Origin: Campanula takesimana
Taxonomy: Eukaryota; Streptophyta; Magnoliopsida; Asterales; Campanulaceae
Assembly (NCBI GenBank): GCA_026119855.1
Contig: JAOWBW010000182.1
Span: 248,001-312,000 of the forward strand
DNA: 64,000 nucleotides
Reading direction: 5' to 3'
In this document: positions 55,181-64,000 of the stretch, one piece after another
Numbering within the stretch: the stretch's first letter is position 1
Layout: the number at the start of each line of letters is the position of its first letter
Position numbers and translations under genes: made by a program
The notes under the pieces: generated by a model
What the model saw: only the letters and a program-made list of their open reading frames with translations
What the model was told of the DNA's origin: nothing
Databases searched by the model: none

Positions 55181-56580
55181 ATGGCAAACTCAAAACCTTC
55201 GGCAACTGCTAACTACACACATGTTCCAGTCTTTGATGAAGTTCATTTTGACGTATGGAAATTCATTATCTTAACTCATCTCACCTCAATCGAAGAAAGG
55301 CTTCATGACACCATGGTTTATGGACCTTACATCCCTATGAAAGCGAATCCAAATCCGCGCACCAATGCTGCTCAACCAACCATCAAGAAACCAAGGGAAG
55401 AATGGACAGAGGAAGAAACAAGAAGAGTTGCAAATGATGTCAAAGGAAGAAACATTCTCCTAAGTACTCTAAGCACGGCTATGAAACAACAAGTCATGCA
55501 TTGTGCTACTGCTAATGAGCTATGGGATGCTATTGAAGAGCATATAGAAGGAGATACTGTTTGTAAGGAGAACAAGAAATATGAAGTGCAAAAGAGATTC
55601 AACAATTTCTCTCAACTCCCCGGTGAAACCTTAAGACAAACTTATGAACGCTACTGTGAAATTATAAATCTATGTATTTCACTTGGCATGAAGTTTTCAA
55701 AACAAAGATTTGAATGTAAATTTCGTCCAAGCTTTTGGCTCAAGATATCTTCATAAATCCAGCGCTCTTGAAGACGCCGGAACTTTAGATCTATGGACTT
55801 AAGGAACCTTTATGCAAATCTTAAGGTTTATGAGCTCAAACTCCAACGAATCAGTGAAACTGAATGAAAGTCAAAACCCATAGCAATGGTGGCGCATAAA
55901 GAAGAAGCGCATGTGCCTGCGCCGGTTCAAGAAGAGAAAAGTTCCGATCCCAAAATTTCTACCTCTGAGCTATTAGACATGGATGATGAAGACTTCACTT
56001 TATTTGTGAAGAAATTTCAAAAGTTCAGAAAATTCTCAAGACCCATCTCAACCAGCAAATTTTAAGGATCTACCAGCAGAGCTCCTCCAAAGTTCACGAG
56101 GAACAGTGATTCTAAAAGAAAGAAGACCTTGTTTGTTTTAATTGCAGAAAACCAGGACACTTTGCTTCAAGCTGCCCAATTCCAAAATTTAAATATATGC
56201 AGAAGAAGAGCATCCATACTCCCAAGTTCACTCCCAAATTCACTCGTCACAAGGGAATGGTTGCTGAAGAAGAATCACCAGCAAATGCGCAGAACACTTG
56301 GATTGAAACAGACTCAGATGAGAGCGATGAAGATTCCGATGATGGACTCGTTTGTTTGGTGGCAAATGATGATGAAGTTGATACTTATGATTCTGATGAT
56401 GACTTCTCCAAAGATGTTCCTGATATGAATGTCTTGAATAAACCTATCAAGAAATCTGCAGGTTTTCAAGAAGTGAAAAGGAAGAAAGGACCAACCATCA
56501 GCGAGCTCGTGGAACAAAGTTTCTCACTCTGGCTCAAAGCGATGGTGGATTGTTATTTTCTAGATGTGATCTGAGTGCTA
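55181..56580 (+). pseudogene. Sirevirus gag
   Basis: Opens with MANSKPSATANYTHVPVFDE and continues with the copia gag (UBN2) pattern: NELWDAIEEHIEGD, KYEVQKRFNNFSQLPGETL, YERYCEIINLC. The frame breaks near 55725. The CCHC knuckle (CFNCRKPGHFASSC) is at about 56132-56176, in another frame. An acidic tail (DSDESDEDSDDGLVCLVAND) follows in 56197-56574. Confidence 0.85.
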
Positions 56581-57567
56581 GAAGCAAGCTCAGAAAGAGT
56601 GAATATGTTAGACCTCAAGTTGCACCTATTCCTACAATCAATCACGATGAGGGAATTTCCAAACAAGAAAAGTTATTCTTAGAAGCCGAAACGGTAATTA
56701 GTAAATTTGGCAAAATGAAGGAAGCTTTAGCATTATCATGACTCCTCTTACTGTCAAAAACACTTTTCTAACAGAACAGAACTCACTTCTTAAAGTTCAA
56801 AACGATGAATTGGTTGTTCAAATTACTGATCTTAAAAGATTACAAATGAGTGGTCCAATTCTCGTGTCACTATGGAGAATATATTTGAGTCCCAAAAAGT
56901 CAGTGGTGATAAAAGTGGCTTGGGATTCTCATCAACTATTGACAACTTTAAATGTGATGTCTGTGCTGAAAGAGATAGTGAATTTACAAATCAGCAAACT
57001 TTTGAAATTCCCAAGGAAAAACATTCTAATTCAATGGGTAAAGGACAAGAAAAAGTCAAGAGATAAACATTCCATTATGTCTACCCAACGAAACAATTTG
57101 GGAAAGCTAAAGAGAAGGAAGTAGCTACAGATGAATCATCTTCTAGCAAAATCATTCTTGAAACAAGGCGCGCTCCTTCTCCGAGTGCACATTATGCGCC
57201 TAGGAGCCACGTGCCTAACCACCGTGCGCCTCCTAGCCCTATGCGCCCTCCAAGAAAAAAGCGCTCCAAAATTTCAAAAGAAGGATTTTGTTAAGGCTGG
57301 CTCATCTGACCCAAAGAAGAATGCTATCCCAAAGAAAAGTAAAGGTTTGTAAAAACTCATGTGATTGGTGGCTTTCATCATTGCTCAATTTGTGATTGTT
57401 CGGGACATAAGGCCGTGGAATACCTTTTGAGATTCACTCCCAATGCCAAAGGACGTAAGAATCCTAAGGTCAAGCAAGTGTGGGTCGTCAAAAGTTGCTA
57501 ACTCTAGGACCCAAAAAGGAATAAAGGGACCTGCTTTAAATGTTTATATTTTCAGGTTCTTTGCTTC

Positions 57568-57930
57568 ATGGCTGGATCTTCAAAAGCTAAAACGTATGAA
57601 TGGATTCTCGATAGTGGGTGTTCACGACACATGACTGGAGATGAATCCTTACTTGAAGATGTTCATGAAGAAAGAGGTCCCTCAGTAACATTTGGTGATA
57701 ATAACAAAGGTCAAGTTGTATCATATGGAAAGCTCAAGAAAGACAAAGTGTGCATTGAATGAGTCTCTCTCGTTGAAGGACTCAAGCATAACTTATTATC
57801 CACATCTCAATTCTACGACAAAGGATTAGAATGCCATTTTACTTCAACTCAATGTCTTATCAAGAATGGCAAAACTGGAGCTACATTACTCACGGGATAT
57901 CGTAAGACAAATATTTATATTATTGATTTC
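57568..57930 (+). pseudogene. Sirevirus protease
   Basis: The segment YEWILDSGCSRHMTGDESLL has the copia DSGCSRHMTG active site. A stop follows KVCIE at 57760, after which HNLLSTSQFYDKGLECHFT continues the domain. The stretch from 56580 to 57567 is degenerate gag-pol linker with stops and a GCGC-rich patch at 57169-57265. Confidence 0.85.
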
Positions 57931-57936
57931 CATAGT

Positions 57937-58740
57937 ATGAACTCTAGTACTAATCTTTGTTTTGTAGCTAAAAGTGTGAGCGAAAATAGTTGGCTGTGGC
58001 ACAAGCGCTTAAGTCACTTGAACTTCAAGTATCTATCTAAACTCAGCAGGAATAATCTTGTAAAAGGACTTCCCAAGGTTGCTGATCATCATGACAAGAA
58101 GTGCGCCGCGTGTCAACTTGGCAAACAACCGAAAAAGTCTTTCTCCAGTAAGACCAATCCCTCAACTACTTGATGTTTACAACTGCTGCACATTGATCTA
58201 TTTGGACCAGTCACCACTGCAAGTATTAGAAGAAATAAGTATACTCTAGTTGTGGTGGATGATTATTCAAGATATACATGGGTGGAAATGATGATCTCAA
58301 AAGACGATTGTTATGACATTTTGACCACCTTATTCAGACTGCTCCAAACCCAAAAAGAAGATGACATCATTAGTGTTCGATCCGACAATGGAACAGAATT
58401 CAAGAACAACGGTGTTGCTCGATATTGCGACGATCATGGGATAGATCACAACTTCTCAACCGCTGGTGTTCCTCAACAAAATGGTGTTGTGGAAAGAAAG
58501 AATAGGATGTTGATTGAAGCGGGAAAAATGATGATAGCTGAAGCTAAATTGCCTAAGTACTTTTGGGAAGAAGCTATCAACACAGCATGTTTTACTCAAA
58601 ATCGTTCCCTCATCAACAAACTTCACAACAAGACTCCGTATGAACTTTGGCGTGGTAGAACTCCCAACTTGCATTCTTCAAGATATTGGTTGCAAGTGTT
58701 ATATCCTCTACAACGGAAACGAACATAGAGGTAAATTCGA
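57937..58740 (+). pseudogene. Sirevirus integrase
   Basis: HHCC region: SWLWHKRLSHLNFKYLSKLS and KKCAACQLGKQPKKSF. After a stop near 58171 come the catalytic acids in LLHIDLFGP, ISVRSDNGTEFKNN and GVPQQNGVVERKNRML. The C-terminal part is frame-shifted near 58670 (KADKGILLGMPN). Confidence 0.88.
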
Positions 58741-59329
58741 TGCCAAAGCCGACAAAGGTATTTTGTTGGGTATGCCAAACATTCTAAAGCTTTTTCGCAT
58801 TTTTAATAGATCTACATTAGTGATAGTTGAATCTGTACATGTTACATTTGATGAACATTCTCTCCTGAGCCACATTTGGCTCCAAATGTTGCTGATGATT
58901 CTATTGAGCTTAATGAAACAGGTGCTCCTATTTATGTTGCGCCTACTCAAAATCAAATCTATCAACTCAAGGAAATCCATCTACATCAAATGCACCTAAT
59001 TCTTCATATGGCGCGCCAAATGGATCATCAGCTGCGCCTCACTCACATGTTGCGCCCCTTGATTCTTCTCACGCGCCTATATCTACTGCTGCATCTGGTG
59101 TTAACCCTAGTTTCAATTCTGAACCAGTTCATCCCCCAAATTTTGATGATCTTGAATCTGGTGAAGATGTACCAATTGAAGACCTTCAAGTTACTTCAAC
59201 CCAACCTAACTTACCTCCTGAAATTGTGAAGTTAGAGGTCACCCAATCAATAATGTCATTGGTGATCTAAATGTTGGTGTTCGTACAAGGAGAGCTACAA
59301 ACTTTGATGCTTACACTGCTTTTATCACT

Positions 59330-60060
59330 CAAATTGAACCAAAGAAGGCTGATGAAGCGCTCCAAGATCCGAATTGGGTTATTGCAATGCAAGAAGAACT
59401 CAATCAATTTGAACGATGTAAGGTTTAGATTCGTGTTCCAAGACCAAATGATCAAGGAGTGATTGGTACGAAATGGGTATTCAGAAACAAAATGGATGAG
59501 AATGGAACCATCACAAGAAACAAAGCAAGATTGGTTGCTCAAGGCTATAGGCAAGAGGAAGGAATCGACTACGATGAAATTTTTTGCGCCTGTAGCAAGA
59601 CTTAAAGCTATCAGATTATTTCTAGCTTACGCCGCTCGCAAGAACTTCAAGCTATATCAAATGGATGTGAAGAGCGCGTTTATAAATGGTGAACTCCAAG
59701 AACAAGTCTACGTATCTCAACCACCTGGGTTTGAAGATTCACAATTTCCAAATCATGTGTACAAACTCCAGAAAGCTTTGTATGGGCTCAAGCAAGCACC
59801 AAGAGCATGGTACAATACACTATCAAAGTTTCTCATTGAAAAAAGCTTCACTCGCGGTAAAATCGATACTACTCTTTTCATTGCCAAACATAATGGTCAT
59901 AAATTACTTGTTCAAATTTATGTTGATGATATTATATTTGGTTCTACTAATGAATTGTTCTGCAAGCGCTTTGAGAAACTAATGAAGAGAAAGTTTGAAA
60001 TGAGCATGATGGGAAGAACTCACATTCTTCCTCGGGCTTCAAATCAAGCAAATGAATGAA
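59330..60060 (+). pseudogene. Sirevirus reverse transcriptase
   Basis: Copia RT motifs in order: LQDPNWVIAMQEELNQFERC-like start, GTKWVFRNKMDENG, NKARLVAQGYRQEEG, then in the frame 59463-60059 FAPVARLKAIRLFLAYAARK, LYQMDVKSAFINGELQEQVY, YGLKQAPRAWYNTLSKFL and the catalytic LLVQIYVDDIIFGSTN. A stop replaces a tryptophan-like position after ERCKV, and a frame change sits near 59585. Confidence 0.9.
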
Positions 60061-60910
60061 GGCATATTTATCAACCAAGCCAAATACACAAAGGATTTAA
60101 TCAAGAAATTTGGACTTGAGAACGCCAAAGCTTATGATACTCCAATGGCCACCGAAACAAAACTCGACAAAGATTTAAAAGGTAAACATGTTGATCAAAC
60201 GCTCTATTGAGGTATGATTGGCTCACTCCTTTATCTTACTGCTAGTAGGCCTGATATAATGTTTAGTGTTTGTGTTTGCGCTCGTTATCAATCTGACCCT
60301 AGAGAAGCGCACTTAATTGCTGTGAAACGTATTATAAGATATCTCTCCGGTACTGTTAACCTTGGACTTTGGTACACCAAAGATTCGAACTTTAAACTTG
60401 TAGGTTTTCAGATGCGGATTATGCAGCGTGCACAATTGATAGGAAAAGCACAAGTGACCTTGTCATTTCCTCAGATATCGACTTGAGTCATGGGCGAGTA
60501 AGAAACAAGCTTCAGTATCTGTCTCAACAACCGAGCTGAATATATCGCTACGGGAAGTTGTTGCTGTCAAATACTATGGATGAAGCAGCAATTGGTTGAC
60601 TATGATATCATCGAAGAAATTTTCCCATCTACTGCGACACACTTCAACCATTGCCGTTTCTGAAAATCCTGTCATGCACTTCAAAACCAAGCACATCGAC
60701 ATCAAATATCACTTTCTCAAAACCACGTGGAGAAAGGTAATATTCATCTAGAACACGTGGGAACCGACTATCAAATCGCCGACATTCTAACGAAAGCACT
60801 TGACGCGAAACGGTTCATCTTTTTAGAGGTGAAATGGGTATGCTTGAACTCAACTAAATTCAATATAGTTTTGTTACTACTAATGATTTTATATTTCGTT
60901 GAGTTATGAG
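60060..60910 (+). pseudogene. Sirevirus RNase H
   Basis: GMIGSLLYLTASRPDIMFSV with CVCARYQSDPREAHLIAVKR precede the RNase H; then GTDYQIADILTKALDAKRF ends the polyprotein near 60830. The middle (60400-60720) is shifted and carries stops, and the usual D-A-D-Y-A motif is frame-broken at about 60415. Confidence 0.85.
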
Positions 60911-61560
60911 TATACTAGGTTCAAATGTTAAATCATTTTTCAAAGTTTCAAGGAAACTATGCGCCTGCTATGCGCCTCACTGACTGCGCGCCAAGTTCCC
61001 ACATCTTCGCGCTTCACTCTCTTTGCGCGCCTAGCATTCAATGCTCCTTAAATCATCATGCGTGCCTAGATGAGCTTATGCACCCCTCATGCGCTCATTA
61101 ATGATTGCGGCTCAATCAATGCTCAAAATTTATTTATTTCAATGATTAACGTATTCAATTTTCACAAGTACCAGGTAAGTTATTCTGATCATTTATTATA
61201 GGATTTTTTTGTCTTTGACATTCCATAATTGTTCAAGGGTACTTGTGCAATTATTATTTTTCCTCGTTTTACGTTTTTCAAAAAATTTATTTTCTGGGAA
61301 ATATTTTTTGCACCCCAAACTTACACCAAAACAGATGTTTTTGGGGTCGTGTGCAAAAATTTGGTCATAATTGTTCATACACTTATGAGGGAAGTGGGAC
61401 AATTTCCTTTACCCAAAAAGTCTCATCAAGTATACTTTGTGTCATGCACCATAAATAGCCGTCCTTTCTTGTCATTCAAATTTATTACCAATCACCTCCT
61501 CAAAATCCCTCATTAATACCAATCTTTTCAACTAACCTATATAAGTTTACCTACCCCTTC
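60911..61560 (+). other. Sirevirus spacer after pol
   Basis: No coding frame is supported. Dense atgcgcct and gcgcgcc motifs occur at 60958-61100. A TATA-like ctatataagttta at about 61537 precedes a CT-rich leader. Confidence 0.5.
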
Positions 61561-62324
61561 ATATTTCCTTTCTTTATGATTGCTTTTCTTACACCCCCCC
61601 TTCAAATATCTACCAACTTCCTCTTCCCTCCTACACCGCCTCCCTCTTCTCTCTCTCTGTCTCTCTTCTCTCTCTCTCTCTCCCATTTTCTCTCTTTTCT
61701 CTCAATATATAACATTTATGGGTCCTAAGAGAACTACAAAATCTACCCAAGACAAAATGGTATGATTTCTTGAACCTTAATCTCTTTATTTTTCTGATTT
61801 TTTTTTCTGGGTTCGGGTTTTCTTCAAAACGAAAATCGTTTTTTTTTGATAAATCTTGTTTCGGTGATCCGTTTTCAAAATCGTTTGTTAGGTTTTGTTC
61901 GTATTGTGATTTAGATTCTTTATAACTAACCTTTCGACGATCAATGCACTGTATTTTGCGAATCTGAAAAATAGATTTTGACTTTTCAAATTTTGGATCT
62001 TTGAATCCATTTTCTGGATTTGTTGTTGATGTTTACTTGTTTTGGTTTACATTTTTGTGATCCTTGTGTTCATGCGGTCATTTTGACATATTGTATGCTT
62101 GATGTTAAGTTTCATGATTTATGTGTTCTTGGTGTTCTTCAAGCACTCAAGCCATGTTCTTCGTGTTCTTCGTTGTTTTTGCATGACTTGGGTTTCAAAA
62201 TTTCCAAAACTTGTTTTTCAAAAATTTTTCATGTTTGATCTTGTTTGCATGCATATGTATGTTGTGCATGTGTTGTGTGTTTTTGTGTATTTTTATGCTA
62301 AGTTTAAATTATTTACATAGATAT

Positions 62325-62645
62325 GCGTCTAACTATGAATCTATGCGCCTAGTTAAATATGCGCCTATTGATATTATGCGCCTCAAAGTGATTCATGCGC
62401 CTAACATGTGTATGCGCCTCTGGCTATTACAAATATTATGCGGCTCAATCCTTTTTGCGCCTAATAACATTTATGCGCCTAATATCTTATGCGCCTCTAT
62501 TCATACTTAGCAAATTTTTCTATTGTTTTAATTTTTCCTTAGTATAGTTTTATAGAACCATGCTATGCGCCTAATTATTCTATGCACCTCAAATTTTGTA
62601 TGCGCCTAGTCTATATTTTGCTCATTTCATGATTCTATGCGCCTG
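62325..62645 (+). repeat. Dispersed atgcgcct motifs in the intron-like region
   Basis: About 12-14 copies of atgcgcct or close variants (tgcgcct, atgcggct, atgcacct) occur in one orientation with irregular spacing of 13-65 bp, in otherwise AT-rich sequence. Confidence 0.85.
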
Positions 62646-62834
62646 ATACACTCCTAACATAACTTAAATCATTGTTATGTTTTCAGGATCCAGCAAATTT
62701 CAGACCTGGTGAGACATTTAATCTCACTGAGTTATCAACTGTCCAGATTGGAGTTGATGTCATGGAGTACATAAGACTAGCTGGTCTTCTACCTTTATTC
62801 ACCCTAGAGTAACCCTTCTACTCACCGCTCCTTG

Positions 62835-62970
62835 TTGATGAATTTTTCTCCACTGCTGTGTTCGTGGAAACTCCAACAGACATTGAAGGGGTTATACGCT
62901 ATGAATTTTTCTCCACTGCTGTGTTCGTGGAAAATCCAACAGACATTGAAGGGTTATACGCTACAGAATA
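62835..62970 (+). repeat. Tandem duplication in the second exon of the third coding region
   Basis: The stretch aatttttctccactgctgtg ... ggttatacgcta occurs twice in direct tandem (about 62838-62900 and 62904-62965) with two differences. Confidence 0.9.
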
Positions 62971-63750
62971 CGCGTCGTGGTTCAGAATGTTGATATTACC
63001 ATTTCTACTGGTACTTTGAAGAATATCATCAACTTCACCACTATGGCCCTCTAGGCGTCTCCGGGAAAATCAACACTTACTCAGTAGCTGCGCAGAACAT
63101 TATAGCGCATACTTATATCAATATTCCTACTCTTCAGAATAACATTAAATCTGTTGAGATAAGGGATGGAGGTGAGTTGCGGCGCACATAGCGCATCTGG
63201 GGTACTTCCATAATTTTCAAAAACTGGAAATGTGAACAGATTTACAATGGAGCAATGGGAGTATACTGCTACAATAATGGGAAAAAACCGCCCTCAAATG
63301 GCCCCAAATCCTCTTCAAAACTTTAAGGACCAGATTGATAAATACACAAGAATAAGGCTGAGGGAAAAAGACTAAGTTCAAGACACACTGCAGAATACTC
63401 ACGAAGATATTTCTCACCTATCTTGTTCTTGCTAATTTCCTCGCTCAGAACCCAGCTTATCAAACCACTGACGTTCCAATTTTGCCAAAGACAATTTAGT
63501 GATGAAAAGGCGCAGAAAGCGCATGGCAAAGCGTGCGCCCAGGGTTAAAAGAGATCAGTTGGTTGATGAAGCCACTGAGTCTGATGAAGATGCAGATGGC
63601 GCAGAAGATGGCGCAGATACTGAAATTGCACCTCGCGCAGATGAAAAGTTGTTCCAGGCGAAGAAACAAGAAAAGGCAAAGGGATTGCTGAAGGTACAAG
63701 CAGACCTCCTAAGCACCCTCGAACTGACACAGAAGAAGAAAAAGAACTGA

Positions 63751-64000
63751 AGCGCGCAAAAGAAGCCAGTAGACTGAAAGCGCAGAAAAAGCAAGATGAA
63801 GACTTCAGATTGAAACAAGCTGCTTTATTGGCTAAATCCGAAAGGCGCAAGGGCACAGGGTCTATCGCTGATGTATGCGCGCCTGCTCCTACTGCGCCTC
63901 CTAGTGTTACTGCACCTCCAATAAAACCAATTTCTACTCATGCTCCAGTTCAGAAACCAACTCCAGAACCTCTCTCTGCTGAGCGCCAAGCTCTCAAAGA
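63751..64000 (+). other. Sirevirus sequence to the window edge
   Basis: The stretch continues an acidic/basic and proline-rich coding-like composition with more gcgcct motifs (63878-63905) after a stop at 63748. Probably the remainder of the third coding region. Confidence 0.4.

Larger units (their letters stand above)
61718..63750 (+). pseudogene. Third coding region of the Sirevirus (ORF3/env-like or captured gene), spliced structure, broken
   Basis: A TATA-like box (61537) and a CT-rich leader (61640-61690) precede ATG 61718 and a short exon MGPKRTTKSTQDKM. A donor (atg|gtatga, 61760) and an acceptor (ttttcag|g, 62686) bound a 0.9 kb intron-like stretch. The second exon starts DPANFRPGETFNLTELSTVQ and is interrupted by stops. 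Later, MAKRAPRVKRDQLVDEATES and an acidic-then-basic coiled region end at 63748. It is not a recognisable enzyme. Sireviruses often carry an extra ORF after pol with an acidic, coiled, nuclear-signal-like composition. A captured host gene is the alternative. Confidence 0.45.
53687..64000 (+). mobile_element. Ty1/copia Sirevirus-type retrotransposon, degraded, continues past the window
   Basis: The 5-prime LTR is followed by a primer-binding-site-like sequence, gag with CCHC knuckle, protease, integrase, RT and RNase H in copia order, then a long spacer and a further coding-like region. The long LTR, the large gag, and a third coding region after RNase H fit Sireviruses (SIRE/Maximus). Many stops and frame changes show it is dead. 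The 3-prime LTR was not found up to 64000. Confidence 0.85.

Noticed and set aside
62325..62645. CRISPR-like or satellite reading of the atgcgcct motifs
   Set aside because: Spacing is irregular and the intervening sequence is not constant in length.

Overview
This is a stretch of nuclear genome from a flowering plant, almost certainly a eudicot. The evidence is one intact intron-containing PPR gene, the first exon of a plant heavy-metal ATPase, many TA-flanked Stowaway-type MITEs with ctccctccgtccc ends, and Tat, Tekay and Sirevirus LTR retrotransposon lineages that are plant-specific. The species cannot be fixed from the sequence.

Layout. (1) Positions 1-11.3 kb are gene-bearing: exon 1 of a Zn/Cd-type P1B-ATPase gene (minus strand, running off the left edge), then MITEs, two LINE relics and a complete two-exon PLS-class PPR gene (minus strand, 8818-11258) that looks like the counterpart of Arabidopsis At2g34400. 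(2) 11.3-19.7 kb is a DNA-transposon graveyard: a CACTA-like subterminal repeat region, hAT-like and other MITEs, two Helitron-like 3-prime ends, and a 2.5 kb Mutator-like non-autonomous element with an 11-bp target duplication that carries a gene-like fragment and a tandem array. (3) 19.7-30.4 kb, after a 100-N assembly gap, holds two abutting, degraded Tat-lineage Ty3/gypsy elements, both on the minus strand. (4) 30.4-53.7 kb is a FAR1/FHY3-type MULE-transposase gene (plus strand) split by a 19.8 kb LTR element (31210-51033, target duplication attat). That element is itself split by an 8.6 kb Tekay-type chromovirus (34106-42737, target duplication ggacc, minus strand). A convergent minus-strand reading-frame remnant follows the FAR1-like gene. 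(5) 53.7-64.0 kb is a decayed Sirevirus (Ty1/copia) element, plus strand, cut by the right edge. It carries a second transcription-unit-like region with an intron full of atgcgcct motifs.

How the parts relate. Only the PPR gene, and presumably the ATPase gene, look like working host genes; the rest is mobile DNA in several layers. Precise target duplications give the order: FAR1-like gene first, then the large non-autonomous Tat-like element inserted in its exon, then the chromovirus inserted in that. The most unusual signals are regulatory-looking motifs that differ by element family: CTCGTACGAG doublets about two helical turns apart in one Tat element, AGCCGTACGGCT palindromes next to the TATA box in the other, GCGGYCGCCC repeats in the chromovirus LTR, and GCGCCT-type motifs all through the Sirevirus.
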